Assembly (NCBI GenBank): GCA_964535575.1
Contig: CAZHTC010000004.1
Coordinates: 1-64,000 of the forward strand
DNA: 64,000 bases
Source of the DNA: JAGPCK01 sp964535575
GTDB taxonomy: Bacteria; Bacteroidota; Bacteroidia; UKL13-3
Reading direction: 5' to 3'
Shown here: positions 1 to 9,300 of the stretch, one piece after another
Layout of the letters: the number at the start of each line of letters is the position of its first letter
Position numbering within the stretch: position 1 is the stretch's first letter
The notes under the pieces: model-generated
Seen by the model: the letters and a program-made list of their open reading frames with translations, nothing else
Told to the model about the DNA's origin: nothing
Databases searched by the model: none
Made by a program: the position numbers and the translations under genes

Positions 1-486
1 GTCTTTTTATTTCTTTCACTGCTTTCGGTACTTTGTGCCCTGTCAGTGATTTTTGCCAAAAACCCCATTCACAGTGTACTTTTTCTGATTCGGTGTTTCT
101 TCTCCATAGCCGGACACTACGTATTGCTGAACGCGCAGTTTCTGGCTATTGTACATATTATAGTTTACTCTGGAGCCATCATGGTTTTATTTCTGTTCAC
201 AGTGATGCTGCTCAACCTTAACTCAACCACCGAAGCACACAAACCCATTGCTGTAAAATTTGCGGCCGTTCTTTCCGGTGGCGCCTTAATGCTGGTGCTT
301 TTGGCCTCATTTAAAACAGCCGAAGTGCACGTAGCCACAGGGGCTGCTGATATGAAAATGGGGTTGGTAAAAAACCTGGGGCAGGTATTATTCAAAGAAT
401 TTGTTTTACCGTTTGAAATCTCCTCCATTCTGTTTATTGCAGCCATGGTGGGAGCAGTTATATTAGCTAAAAAGGAGTTAAACTGA
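1..486 (+). CDS. nuoJ: NADH-quinone oxidoreductase subunit J (5'-truncated by window edge)
   Basis: This is a membrane subunit of respiratory complex I. The frame is open from base 1 with no stop, so the gene starts before the window. The GTG at 46 lies inside conserved sequence (NPIHSVLF follows) and is not the start. About 161 residues are visible, so only a few are missing compared with the usual 165-170. The family block FLAIVHIIVYSGAIMVLFLF is present and about five hydrophobic segments can be seen. The stop TGA shares bases with the nuoK start, as expected for a tightly coupled nuo operon. Confidence 0.95.
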   Translation, partial: VFLFLSLLSVLCALSVIFAKNPIHSVLFLIRCFFSIAGHYVLLNAQFLAIVHIIVYSGAIMVLFLFTVMLLNLNSTTEAHKPIAVKFAAVLSGGALMLVLLASFKTAEVHVATGAADMKMGLVKNLGQVLFKEFVLPFEISSILFIAAMVGAVILAKKELN

Positions 487-815
487 TGGAAGCAGTAAGT
501 GAAACCATGCGCACAGTGCCGTTAAACTGGTATTTATACCTGAGCACTGTATTATTTTCTATTGGGGTAGCAGGTGTTCTGCTACGCAGAAACGCCATTG
601 TTATCTTTATGTCAATAGAACTGATGCTGAATTCTGTGAACTTATTGCTCGCAGCTTTTTCGGCTTATTCCAATAATCCAACCGGACAGGTTTTCGTATT
701 TTTTATCATGGTGGTAGCCGCAGCCGAAGTGGCCGTGGGACTAGCCATTCTGGTAATGATATATCGTAATAGTAAAACGACTGATATAAATAGCCTGAAC
801 AACCTGAAATGGTAA
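486..815 (+). CDS. nuoK: NADH-quinone oxidoreductase subunit K
   Basis: This small antiporter-like (MrpC-related) subunit of complex I has 109 residues and three membrane helices. The two membrane glutamates needed for proton translocation in this family are visible: E45 in FMSIELMLNS and E81 in VVAAAEVAVG, matching E36 and E72 of E. coli NuoK. The start at 486 overlaps the nuoJ stop. A second in-frame ATG at 507 would give a length nearer the E. coli protein, so the exact start is open. It sits between nuoJ and nuoL in the canonical order. Confidence 0.95.
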   Translation: MEAVSETMRTVPLNWYLYLSTVLFSIGVAGVLLRRNAIVIFMSIELMLNSVNLLLAAFSAYSNNPTGQVFVFFIMVVAAAEVAVGLAILVMIYRNSKTTDINSLNNLKW

Positions 816-845
816 TTATAATAAACAATTGAAGCAAATAAAGTG

Positions 846-2732
846 ATGATACAACTGGCCTGGTTAATTCCCGTTTTACCCCTGATAGGTTTTCTGATAA
901 ACGCTTTCTTTGGTAAAAAACTATCTAAATCTACTGCCGGAGGAATTGGAAGCATAGTTATTCTGGCTTCCTTTGTTATTGTACTAAGCATTTTCTTCCC
1001 GTCATTAACTGAAGGTTTTAAACCTGCAACTATTAAATTATTCGACTGGATAAATGCAGGTTCTCTCCATATTCCTTTTGAATTTCTCATCGATCAGTTT
1101 TCATTAATGATGATGATGATTGTAACAGGAGTAGGATTTCTTATTCACCTGTATAGCATAGGCTACATGCATCATGACGAAGGTTTCCAACGGTTCTTTT
1201 CATATCTGAACCTGTTTATCTTTTTTATGCTGCTCCTTGTTATGGGTAACAACTACCTCATTATGTTCATCGGTTGGGAAGGCGTAGGATTATGCTCCTA
1301 TTTGCTCATTGGATTTTGGTTTAAAAATCAGGAATACAACAATGCAGCGAAAAAAGCCTTTATCATGAACCGCATTGGAGATTTGGGATTTTTGCTTGGA
1401 CTTTTCCTGATGGTTACCAATTTCCATTCGCTTACTTTTAGTGACGTATTTGCATCCTCCAACGGATTTTCAACCGATAGTTCGCTGATGATTGCCATTA
1501 CGGTTTGCCTATTTATAGGTGCTATTGGCAAAAGCGCCCAACTTCCTTTGTTCACCTGGCTGCCCGATGCGATGGCGGGTCCCACTCCGGTATCAGCACT
1601 GATTCACGCAGCAACCATGGTTACAGCAGGTATTTATTTAATTGCACGTTCAAACCCGTTATTCAGTTCGGCACCGTTCACCTTAAATATTATTTTAATT
1701 GTAGGGACAGTAACCGCACTATTTGCCGCAACTATAGGTTTAAAACAAAATGATATTAAAAAAGTATTAGCTTACTCTACCGTGAGCCAATTGGGCTTTA
1801 TGTTTATTGCCCTTGGTTTGGGTGCCTACACAACTGCCTTTTTCCATGTTACCACACATGCCTTTTTTAAAGCACTTCTTTTCTTGGGTGCCGGCAGTGT
1901 TATTCATGCTATGGGTGGCGAGCAGGATATTCGCAACATGGGCGGTTTAAGAAATAAAATTCCGACTACGTTTAAAACATTTTTAATCGGCACCATAGCC
2001 ATCTCCGGAATTCCTCCCTTTGCGGGGTTCTTTTCAAAAGATGAAATACTTGCTCACGCCTTTGAAAAAAGTCCACTGATATGGGCTTTGGGAACCATTG
2101 GTTCGGCCATTACTGCATTTTACATGTTCCGCCTATTGTTCCTTACTTTCTACGGAGAATTCAGGGGCACTAAACACCAACTGGAACATTTACATGAATC
2201 ACCTTCTAACATGACCATTCCACTCATGGTGTTGGCAGCTTTATCCATAATTGGCGGCTTTATTGGTTTGCCTGAATTTCTTGGTATGGGTCATTGGTTA
2301 AATGAATACCTCTCGCCAGTTTTTCGTACCGAAGCTTCTTTGCCTGACCATACTACTGAAATGATACTGATGGCAATTGCGGTTGGTGTTGCTGTAACCA
2401 TGTTTCTGGTTGCCAAAAATCTTTACCTCAACAAAGGCGTATTACCTGAAGAACGTGAGGATGATATTAAAGGTTTTGCCAAAGTACTTTATCACAAATA
2501 TTATATTGACGAGATTTACGAAACATTCATTGTAAAACCGTTCTCTTCACTTTCCATCTGGTTTTATAAATTTTTCGAATTGAAATTGGTTGATGCAACC
2601 GTAAATGGAATTGGTAAATTGGCTATGTATGGTTCGCAAACGCTGCGACTGGTACAAAGCGGAAGCACCGGTTTTTACATATTTGTAATGGTTATAAGCA
2701 TTGTTGTTTTACTGTTTTTACAAGGTTTTTAA
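846..2732 (+). CDS. nuoL: NADH-quinone oxidoreductase subunit L
   Basis: This is the distal proton-pumping, Mrp-antiporter-like subunit of complex I, 628 residues long. The antiporter core is visible: the GWEGVGLCSYLLIGFW block with the conserved Glu near residue 145, then KSAQLPLFTWLPDAMAGPTP and the HAATMVTAGIYL helix. The C-terminal part has the extra hydrophobic segments that form the lateral helix. A GTG at 843 immediately precedes the ATG at 846; the ATG is preferred. The gene follows nuoK by 30 bases and precedes nuoM in a nuoJKLMN string. Confidence 0.95.
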   Translation: MIQLAWLIPVLPLIGFLINAFFGKKLSKSTAGGIGSIVILASFVIVLSIFFPSLTEGFKPATIKLFDWINAGSLHIPFEFLIDQFSLMMMMIVTGVGFLIHLYSIGYMHHDEGFQRFFSYLNLFIFFMLLLVMGNNYLIMFIGWEGVGLCSYLLIGFWFKNQEYNNAAKKAFIMNRIGDLGFLLGLFLMVTNFHSLTFSDVFASSNGFSTDSSLMIAITVCLFIGAIGKSAQLPLFTWLPDAMAGPTPVSALIHAATMVTAGIYLIARSNPLFSSAPFTLNIILIVGTVTALFAATIGLKQNDIKKVLAYSTVSQLGFMFIALGLGAYTTAFFHVTTHAFFKALLFLGAGSVIHAMGGEQDIRNMGGLRNKIPTTFKTFLIGTIAISGIPPFAGFFSKDEILAHAFEKSPLIWALGTIGSAITAFYMFRLLFLTFYGEFRGTKHQLEHLHESPSNMTIPLMVLAALSIIGGFIGLPEFLGMGHWLNEYLSPVFRTEASLPDHTTEMILMAIAVGVAVTMFLVAKNLYLNKGVLPEEREDDIKGFAKVLYHKYYIDEIYETFIVKPFSSLSIWFYKFFELKLVDATVNGIGKLAMYGSQTLRLVQSGSTGFYIFVMVISIVVLLFLQGF

Positions 2733-2751
2733 ACGAGGGATTTAGCATAAC

Positions 2752-4209
2752 ATGATAACATTATTTCTCATAGCGTGGCCATTGATAACCGGAGGAATTT
2801 TATTCCTTTCGGGAACAGAATCGGCCAAAAAACTGGCACTGGTGTTTTCCCTGATTCAATTGGTTGTTACCGGTTACCTTTTCTACGCCTTTCAACGCAC
2901 TGCCGAAACTCAGTTTCTGGTTAACTATAACTGGATTCCTTCTCTTGGAATAAATTTTAAAATTGGCATCGATGGCATCAGCCTTATTCTGGTATTGCTT
3001 ACCAATTTGCTCATGCCATTTATCATTCTATCTTCTTCATTCAACTCGTATAAAAGAGAGAACGTATTTTACGGTTTAATGCTCATTATGCAGGCTGCTT
3101 TAATAGGCGTGTTTGTTTCTTTAGATGCGTTTTTATTCTACATATTCTGGGAACTGGCTTTATTACCCATCTACTTCATTCTTTTCATTTGGGGCGGTGA
3201 CCGCAGAGTAACTATTAAGTTTTTTATTTACACACTGGCGGGCAGTTTGTTTATGCTGGCCGGTATTATTTACCTGTACCTTCAAACCCCAAATGGCAGT
3301 TTTGATATCGATGCATTTTATGCATTAAAACTTTCGGCCGCATCACAGCAAAAAGTATTCTGGCTCATATTTATTGCTTTTGCCATTAAAATTCCGGTAT
3401 TCCCTTTTCATAGCTGGCAACCTCAAACTTATACTCAGGCACCCGTAGCCGGAACCATGTTGCTATCAGGAATTATGCTTAAAATGGGCTTGTACGCAGT
3501 CATCCGCTGGCTGCTGCCGGTTATCCCTGAAGGAGTGGCTTACTGGAGCAATACCGTAATGATACTGGCAATTACCGGAGTAATTTACGGAGCATGGATA
3601 GCCATTAATCAAAAACACATTAAAACATTATTCGCCTTTTCGTCAATGAGCCACGTGGGGCTGATTGCTGCCGGAATTTTTGCCGCGAATGTGCAGGGAG
3701 TACAGGGTGGAGTAATTCAAATGCTAACTCACGGTATAAATGTGGTTGGGTTGTTTTTTATTGCCGAAATTATTTTCAGCCGACTGAAAACCCGCGAGGT
3801 TGAATCAATGGGAGGAATCAGATTAAAAGCTCCAGTGTTTGCAACATTTTTTATCATTATCCTGTTAGGCTCGGTTGCATTACCTTTAACCAATGGTTTT
3901 GTGGGAGAGTTTTTATTGTTATCAGGTATTTTTCAAAGCAACCCGTGGTTTGCAGCATTGGCCGGGGTGAGTGTAATACTGGGAGCTGTATACATGCTAA
4001 AACTGTTTCAACATACAATTTTAGGCGATCACCAAACTGCTACCGATGCCTTCACCGAAGTTGCCACAAAAGAAAAACTTATTCTTATACCCATCTGCAT
4101 TCTGGTTATTCTTATCGGGGTTTACCCCAAACCATTATTGGATATTTCGGAACCTGCCGTGAATAAACTCTTGCAGGAAATGAGTTCATACACCACATTA
4201 TTGAAGTAA
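2752..4209 (+). CDS. nuoM: NADH-quinone oxidoreductase subunit M
   Basis: This second antiporter-like subunit of complex I has 485 residues and about 14 hydrophobic segments. The conserved membrane Glu is E134 in FWELALLPIYF. The discontinuous-helix region around AFAIKIPVFPFHSWQP and the motif MLTHGINVVGLFFIAEI are typical of NuoM. It is 19 bases downstream of nuoL and 5 bases upstream of nuoN, so co-transcription is nearly certain. Length and motifs are normal for the family. Confidence 0.95.
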   Translation: MITLFLIAWPLITGGILFLSGTESAKKLALVFSLIQLVVTGYLFYAFQRTAETQFLVNYNWIPSLGINFKIGIDGISLILVLLTNLLMPFIILSSSFNSYKRENVFYGLMLIMQAALIGVFVSLDAFLFYIFWELALLPIYFILFIWGGDRRVTIKFFIYTLAGSLFMLAGIIYLYLQTPNGSFDIDAFYALKLSAASQQKVFWLIFIAFAIKIPVFPFHSWQPQTYTQAPVAGTMLLSGIMLKMGLYAVIRWLLPVIPEGVAYWSNTVMILAITGVIYGAWIAINQKHIKTLFAFSSMSHVGLIAAGIFAANVQGVQGGVIQMLTHGINVVGLFFIAEIIFSRLKTREVESMGGIRLKAPVFATFFIIILLGSVALPLTNGFVGEFLLLSGIFQSNPWFAALAGVSVILGAVYMLKLFQHTILGDHQTATDAFTEVATKEKLILIPICILVILIGVYPKPLLDISEPAVNKLLQEMSSYTTLLK

Positions 4210-4214
4210 GATAC

Positions 4215-5600
4215 ATGAACGCACTTATACTTGTTTCGTTAGTTGGAATTGCTGCTTTGTTTGGCGGAGTTTTCAATTTTAAAGGGCAAACCACTTTATG
4301 GATTGCTATTATTGGGTTAATAGCCGCCATGGTTTTAAATTTTATGGATTGGGGAACCAATACCTCCTGGTTCAACAATATGGCCAAGTTTGATAACTTT
4401 TCGCTCGCCTTTAACGGGGTTATTATGCTCTCTACCCTGCTGGTATTGTTGTTATGCAGTCACCATTACCGTCAGGTAGCGCAAAATATGATTGCTGATG
4501 TTTATGGTTTAATTCTGTTCACGCTTTGCGGTGGAATGATTATGACCAGTTACAGCAACCTTACCATGCTTTTTCTGGGAATAGAAATTTTGTCTATCTC
4601 TCTTTATATTCTGGCCGGTAGTAACCGGGCTGATAAAAACTCAAACGAGTCGGCTATGAAATATTTTCTGATGGGATCATTTGCCAGTGGATTTTTATTA
4701 TTTGGCATTGCTCTTATTTTTGGAGTAACCGGTTCGTTTCATTTGGATGCCATAAAAAGTTATTTGGAAGCCAACCCTGCCGCAGCAAGTAACAGCATGT
4801 TGGGGGTTGGTTTGTTAATGATGCTCGTTGGATTTTTATTTAAAGTGGCAGCCGTTCCCTTCCACTTTTGGGCACCCGATGTGTATCAGGGCGCTCCTAC
4901 CCTAATCACCGGATTTATGGCTACGGTGGTAAAAACTGCCGGCTTCGCGGCTTTCTTCCGTTTGTTTTATACCTGTTTTAGTAATGTGGAAGGTTTGTGG
5001 GTACCCGTGCTCACCATTGCAGCCGTAATGACCTTGTTTGTTGGAAATATCACCGCATTATATCAAAAAGGCATTAAACGTCTACTGGCTTACTCCAGTA
5101 TTTCGCATGCAGGTTACCTTATTCTGGGAGTTTTGGCTATGAAACAAGGATCGGCCAATGCATTGTTATTTTATACTGCTGTTTATTCGGTAGCTACTAT
5201 TTGTGCCTTTGCGGTACTAATTGCAGTGAAAGAAATTACCGGAACCGATGATATTGACTCATTAAATGGGCTTGCTAAAACCAATCCCTTATTGGCATTT
5301 GCCATGACTATTGCTTTCCTTTCTCTTGCGGGTATTCCTCCGATGGCAGGCTTTTTTGCCAAATATTACCTCTTTACCATGGCTATGAGAGCCGGTTACG
5401 GATGGTTGGTAATTATTGCCCTCATCAATTCGCTTATTGCTGCCTATTACTACCTTAAAGTAATTAACGCTTTATACACCTCCAACAAGGACAGCCAAAA
5501 AGTAGAGGTAAACTGGGCTTATAATTTGGTATTGGGGGTGTCTGCCCTGCTAACCATTGCCCTTGGAATTCTTCCCGGACTTATTGCTGATTTAATCTGA
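4215..5600 (+). CDS. nuoN: NADH-quinone oxidoreductase subunit N
   Basis: This third antiporter-like proton-translocating subunit of complex I has 461 residues. It carries the family features FLGIEILSISLYILAG with the conserved Glu, and FKVAAVPFHFWAPDVYQGAP around the central membrane lysine. It is the last nuo gene of the operon. The kup gene starts only 21 bases after its stop and there is no terminator-like hairpin between them, so read-through is likely. Confidence 0.95.
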   Translation: MNALILVSLVGIAALFGGVFNFKGQTTLWIAIIGLIAAMVLNFMDWGTNTSWFNNMAKFDNFSLAFNGVIMLSTLLVLLLCSHHYRQVAQNMIADVYGLILFTLCGGMIMTSYSNLTMLFLGIEILSISLYILAGSNRADKNSNESAMKYFLMGSFASGFLLFGIALIFGVTGSFHLDAIKSYLEANPAAASNSMLGVGLLMMLVGFLFKVAAVPFHFWAPDVYQGAPTLITGFMATVVKTAGFAAFFRLFYTCFSNVEGLWVPVLTIAAVMTLFVGNITALYQKGIKRLLAYSSISHAGYLILGVLAMKQGSANALLFYTAVYSVATICAFAVLIAVKEITGTDDIDSLNGLAKTNPLLAFAMTIAFLSLAGIPPMAGFFAKYYLFTMAMRAGYGWLVIIALINSLIAAYYYLKVINALYTSNKDSQKVEVNWAYNLVLGVSALLTIALGILPGLIADLI

Positions 5601-5609
5601 TATTTTTTT

Positions 5610-5617
5610 AATATTTG
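5610..5617 (+). promoter_or_regulatory. Weak -7 promoter element before kup
   Basis: AATATTTG matches the Bacteroidota -7 consensus TAnnTTTG with one mismatch. It lies 5 bases before the TTG start of kup. No TTG at the expected -33 position is clear. It may give kup expression independent of the nuo operon, with almost no leader. Confidence 0.3.
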
Positions 5618-5621
5618 TGTC

Positions 5622-7601
5622 TTGAACCAGCCACAGCATAAAAAAGGACATCACCAGTTCTTAACCCGGTTTTCGTTTGCCGGGTTTTTAATCACCCTCG
5701 GTATTGTATTCGGAGATATTGGTACTTCTCCACTCTATGTAATGCGTGCCATTATGGGTACCAATACCATATCCGAAGAATTGGTCTACGGGGCAATTTC
5801 GTGTGTTATCTGGACCCTTACCATTCAAACCACTTTCAAGTATGTGCTTTTAACATTGAATGCAGACAACCGCGGTGAAGGTGGCATTTTTTCTCTTTAC
5901 GCGTTGGTAAGAAGAAAAGCCAAATGGCTAATGATTCCAGCCATTATAGGAGGTAGTGCTTTGTTGGCTGATGGTATAATCACTCCTCCCATCTCCGTTA
6001 CATCAGCCATTGAAGGTTTACAATTAATTAACCCCGATATTCCGGTTGTTCCCATTGTCATTATTATTATTACCGGGTTATTTATTTTTCAGCAATTCGG
6101 GACAAAGGTGGTTGGTGTAGCATTCGGACCAATGATGCTCATCTGGTTTAGTATGCTTGGTGGTTTTGGCATGCTTAATATGCTCCAGCACACCGCCATA
6201 CTTAAGTCGTTTAATCCCTATTACGCTTACAACCTCCTTGTTCATTTCCCGGATGGCTTTTGGATGCTTGGTGCTGTATTCCTTTGCACCACAGGAGCTG
6301 AAGCCTTATATTCAGACCTTGGACATTGCGGAAGAGCCAATATCCGAATCAGTTGGTTGTTTGTAAAAGTCACTCTCCTGTTAAATTATCTCGGACAAGG
6401 AGCCTGGCTGATTAGCCATATCGGAGAAACAATTGGAGATAAAAACCCATTTTATTACATAATCCCGCAGTGGTTTCTTATTCCCGGAATTATCATAGCA
6501 ACCATTGCTACGGTTATCGCAAGTCAGGCATTAATCAGTGGTTCATTCACGTTAATCAGTGAAGCAATAAGACTTAACTTCTGGCCTAAAATTGATCTAG
6601 ATTATCCAACAGACATGAAAGGTCAATTGTATGTACCATCGCTGAACTGGATTTTGTACGCAGGATGTGTAGGAATTACGCTTTTGTTTAAAGAGTCAAA
6701 ATACATGGAAGCAGCTTATGGATTGGCTATCACATTAACCATGATGATGACAACAGTTCTGCTTTCCTATTTCTTAAAAAAGCATAAAGTCTCCCCTATT
6801 CTTATAGCCCTTTTTCTCATTGTATTCATGTCAATCGAAGGGGCTTTCTTCGTAGCTAATATTATTAAGTTTGAACACGGAGGCTGGGTTACTATATTAA
6901 TCAGTTCTGTTCTCGTATTCATTATGTGGGTGTGGTGGAAAGCACGTAAAGTGAAGAATAAATTTACCGAGTTTGAAAAATTCGATAAGTACCTTCCTAT
7001 GCTCAGCGATCTCTGTGAAGACAAAACGGTACCCAAATTTGCTACCAACTTGGTTTACCTTACCAGTGCGGATAAAAAGAATGAGATAGAAACAAAGATT
7101 GTTTATTCCATCTTTAATAAACAACCCAAGCGTGCCGATGTGTATTGGTTTATTCATGTTCACCTCACCGATGAACCTTACACCATGCAGTATTCGGTTG
7201 ACATTCTCGTTCCGCAAAAAGTGGTGCGCGTTGAGTTTCGTTTAGGTTTCCGTATTGAGCCACGCATCAATGTGTACCTGCGCAAAGTGATTGAGGAAAT
7301 GGTAGAGCGGGATGAGGTAAATGTGATGAGCAGGTATGACTCCTTGAAGAAATACAATATTATGGGCGATTTCCGCTTTGTGGTGATAGACCGTATTTTT
7401 AATTACGATGTGGAGCAATCGGCCTGGGAAAAATTTATCATGCGTTTTTACTTCATTCTTAAAGAACTTGGCTTGTCGGAAGAAAAAGCCTTCGGGTTGG
7501 ATACAAGTAACGTAAAAGTAGAAAAGGTACCGCTTACCATACCGCGACCGCGAAATTTATCTATTAAACGGGTGATTGAACAACCACATCATCATAGCTG
7601 A
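5622..7601 (+). CDS. kup: Kup-family potassium uptake protein
   Basis: This is a predicted K+:H+ symporter of the KUP/HAK/KT family, 659 residues long. The signature FGDIGTSPLYV is at residues 30-40 and GAEALYSDLGHCG is also visible. About 12 membrane helices are followed by a cytoplasmic tail from roughly residue 455. No ATG lies early enough to retain the first helix, so translation must begin at TTG 5622. It sits directly behind the proton-pumping nuo genes, which may couple K+ uptake to the proton gradient, though that link is inference. A strong hairpin terminator follows. Confidence 0.93.
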   Translation: MNQPQHKKGHHQFLTRFSFAGFLITLGIVFGDIGTSPLYVMRAIMGTNTISEELVYGAISCVIWTLTIQTTFKYVLLTLNADNRGEGGIFSLYALVRRKAKWLMIPAIIGGSALLADGIITPPISVTSAIEGLQLINPDIPVVPIVIIIITGLFIFQQFGTKVVGVAFGPMMLIWFSMLGGFGMLNMLQHTAILKSFNPYYAYNLLVHFPDGFWMLGAVFLCTTGAEALYSDLGHCGRANIRISWLFVKVTLLLNYLGQGAWLISHIGETIGDKNPFYYIIPQWFLIPGIIIATIATVIASQALISGSFTLISEAIRLNFWPKIDLDYPTDMKGQLYVPSLNWILYAGCVGITLLFKESKYMEAAYGLAITLTMMMTTVLLSYFLKKHKVSPILIALFLIVFMSIEGAFFVANIIKFEHGGWVTILISSVLVFIMWVWWKARKVKNKFTEFEKFDKYLPMLSDLCEDKTVPKFATNLVYLTSADKKNEIETKIVYSIFNKQPKRADVYWFIHVHLTDEPYTMQYSVDILVPQKVVRVEFRLGFRIEPRINVYLRKVIEEMVERDEVNVMSRYDSLKKYNIMGDFRFVVIDRIFNYDVEQSAWEKFIMRFYFILKELGLSEEKAFGLDTSNVKVEKVPLTIPRPRNLSIKRVIEQPHHHS

Positions 7602-7606
7602 TCAAT

Positions 7607-7638
7607 AAAAAAGGCCACGCAATGGCGCAGCCTTTTTT
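7607..7638. terminator. Bidirectional intrinsic terminator between kup and the TPR gene
   Basis: AAAAAAGGC at 7607-7615 pairs with GCCTTTTTT at 7630-7638, with an inner CGC/GCG pairing. A-run and T-run flank the stem, so it can serve both convergent genes. Confidence 0.85.
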
Positions 7639-7659
7639 TATTGAATTCACTTATACTTT

Positions 7660-9237
7660 TTACTTAAGATTTGCCATGGCAGCTTTTGCATCCTTATTTT
7701 GAGGATCAAGTTCCAATACCTTTCCGAGGTATATTTTTGCGTTGGCTTTATCATTATTGGTATAATAATACAGCCCTAGGTACCTGTTAGCTTCAATCAG
7801 TTCCTTTTTGTATTTAACGGCATCGGTGGCCAGTTCAATTACCTTTTCAAAATAAGGTTTAGCTAAACCTTCCCCTTGTTTTTTCTCCTGCCCCTGAACA
7901 CTTCGTGCTTTATATACATGTCCGGGTACATAGGTGGGCGATAATTCGAGCAATTTACTAAAGGCTGAATCTGCTTTTACATACTCTTTCATATTGTAAT
8001 AAGCGCGTCCCATCAAAAAGTAATCCACTGCATTGTTTGATGTTTTAACAACAAGCAATTTCTCACTTGCATTTACACACAACTGGTATTTTTTAACTTT
8101 AAAATAGTAATCGGCCATCAGGGTGTAGGTTTCAATTGCCAAATCGGCATCTATGCCAATGGCTTTGTCAAATTGAATCTGGGCTGATGAATCGTTGCCC
8201 GATTTCATTAATAACCGGCCATAGTACAGAAAATCGCGGGCATTAATTTTTTTCTCAGGTGCTTTTGCCATAAACTCCACCATGGCCTTCAACCCTTCGT
8301 TTACACTATCCACTTCAGCCGCTGAATGCCCTAAAATTCGGTTCAGGTAAACATTTTTATAATTCTGCTCCTGCAATTTTTTAGCCTCCAGATAAGCCGG
8401 TCCATACTGCTTATTGATTAATAAAAAGGATGCATACTTTAATCTGGCGTCATTATTATTCTCAATTAATGAAAGGTATTTCTGATACGATTCAATGGCT
8501 TTTTGAGTTTGATTGGAAAGAAAATAAAAATCCCCCATATCGCGGTAAATCGGTGCCAGAGCCGGGTCCATCTGCAATGCTTTTTCATAAAAAGGCTGCG
8601 CTACCGAGGCCGCACGCGAACGGGTGTACAGATAACCCAATTTCCAAAAGGGTTTAGCCGAGGTTTTATCTTTATCACTGCTGTGCTCAAATGCTCTCAC
8701 TGCCTCTCCCCCATTGCCAAGCTCAAGATGTATAATTCCTAATAGAAAATCGGCATCAGCCATGTTTCCTTTTTTATCAAGACTAATTACCCGATTAATC
8801 AGTTGAAGCGCATTGGCGGCACTTTTTACTTCGGCAATCATCATGGCGCGCGCAGTGTACATCAATACTACCGGATCGTTTACCGTTGCACACATGGCAA
8901 AAGCTTTATCGTAAACCACTTTGGCTTCCTCGGTTTTGCCCTGTTCGGCTAATACAGCTCCGCTGGCAGCCGCAAATAACGGACTGGCTGCATCTGCATT
9001 CATGCCCCTTGCAAAATACTCGTTGGCCTTTTCGATATTGCCCGACAGCAACTGAGCTTCGCCCGCCAGATATAGATACAAGGTTACGGTTGGCTGGGCA
9101 TCAATTTTACTCTGAAACCAAGTGGTGGCCTCGTTGTATTTTTCTACGTCAATTAAACGGAGACCATCTTTTATATCCTGTGCAAATGCAACTGCGGAAA
9201 TCATTAAAATGGATAGGAGTGCAAAAAATCGTTTCAT
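7660..9237 (-). CDS. Secreted tetratricopeptide-repeat protein
   Basis: This 525-residue protein begins with a signal peptide (MKRFFALLSI, cut after about residue 19) and then consists almost entirely of TPR-like helical repeats. Examples are YDKAFAMCA, FYEKALQMDPALAPIYRDMG and YLGKVLELDPQNKDAKAAMA. It probably acts as a periplasmic protein-protein scaffold. It is the last gene of the exbB-exbD-exbD-tonB cluster, an arrangement I know from other Bacteroidota, so a role in TonB-linked envelope function is inferred. No catalytic domain is visible. A candidate promoter of its own lies at 9268-9300. Confidence 0.85.
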   Translation of the reverse strand: MKRFFALLSILMISAVAFAQDIKDGLRLIDVEKYNEATTWFQSKIDAQPTVTLYLYLAGEAQLLSGNIEKANEYFARGMNADAASPLFAAASGAVLAEQGKTEEAKVVYDKAFAMCATVNDPVVLMYTARAMMIAEVKSAANALQLINRVISLDKKGNMADADFLLGIIHLELGNGGEAVRAFEHSSDKDKTSAKPFWKLGYLYTRSRAASVAQPFYEKALQMDPALAPIYRDMGDFYFLSNQTQKAIESYQKYLSLIENNNDARLKYASFLLINKQYGPAYLEAKKLQEQNYKNVYLNRILGHSAAEVDSVNEGLKAMVEFMAKAPEKKINARDFLYYGRLLMKSGNDSSAQIQFDKAIGIDADLAIETYTLMADYYFKVKKYQLCVNASEKLLVVKTSNNAVDYFLMGRAYYNMKEYVKADSAFSKLLELSPTYVPGHVYKARSVQGQEKKQGEGLAKPYFEKVIELATDAVKYKKELIEANRYLGLYYYTNNDKANAKIYLGKVLELDPQNKDAKAAMANLK

Positions 9238-9267
9238 CTTATATCAATCAATTGGGGTGCAAAAATT

Positions 9268-9300
9268 CAAAAATAAAGCCAAATCATCACTATGGCTCAA
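9268..9300 (-). promoter_or_regulatory. Candidate promoter for the TPR gene
   Basis: On the minus strand TATTTTTG (9275-9268) is an exact -7 match. A TTG (9300-9298) lies 22 bases upstream, slightly wider than the usual spacing. It overlaps the 3' end of the PstS-like gene, so the TPR gene could be transcribed separately from the tonB operon. Confidence 0.45.

Noticed and set aside
46..486. nuoJ starting at GTG 46
   Set aside because: The frame is open to base 1 and the sequence before 46 continues the first membrane helix, so the gene is truncated by the window edge.
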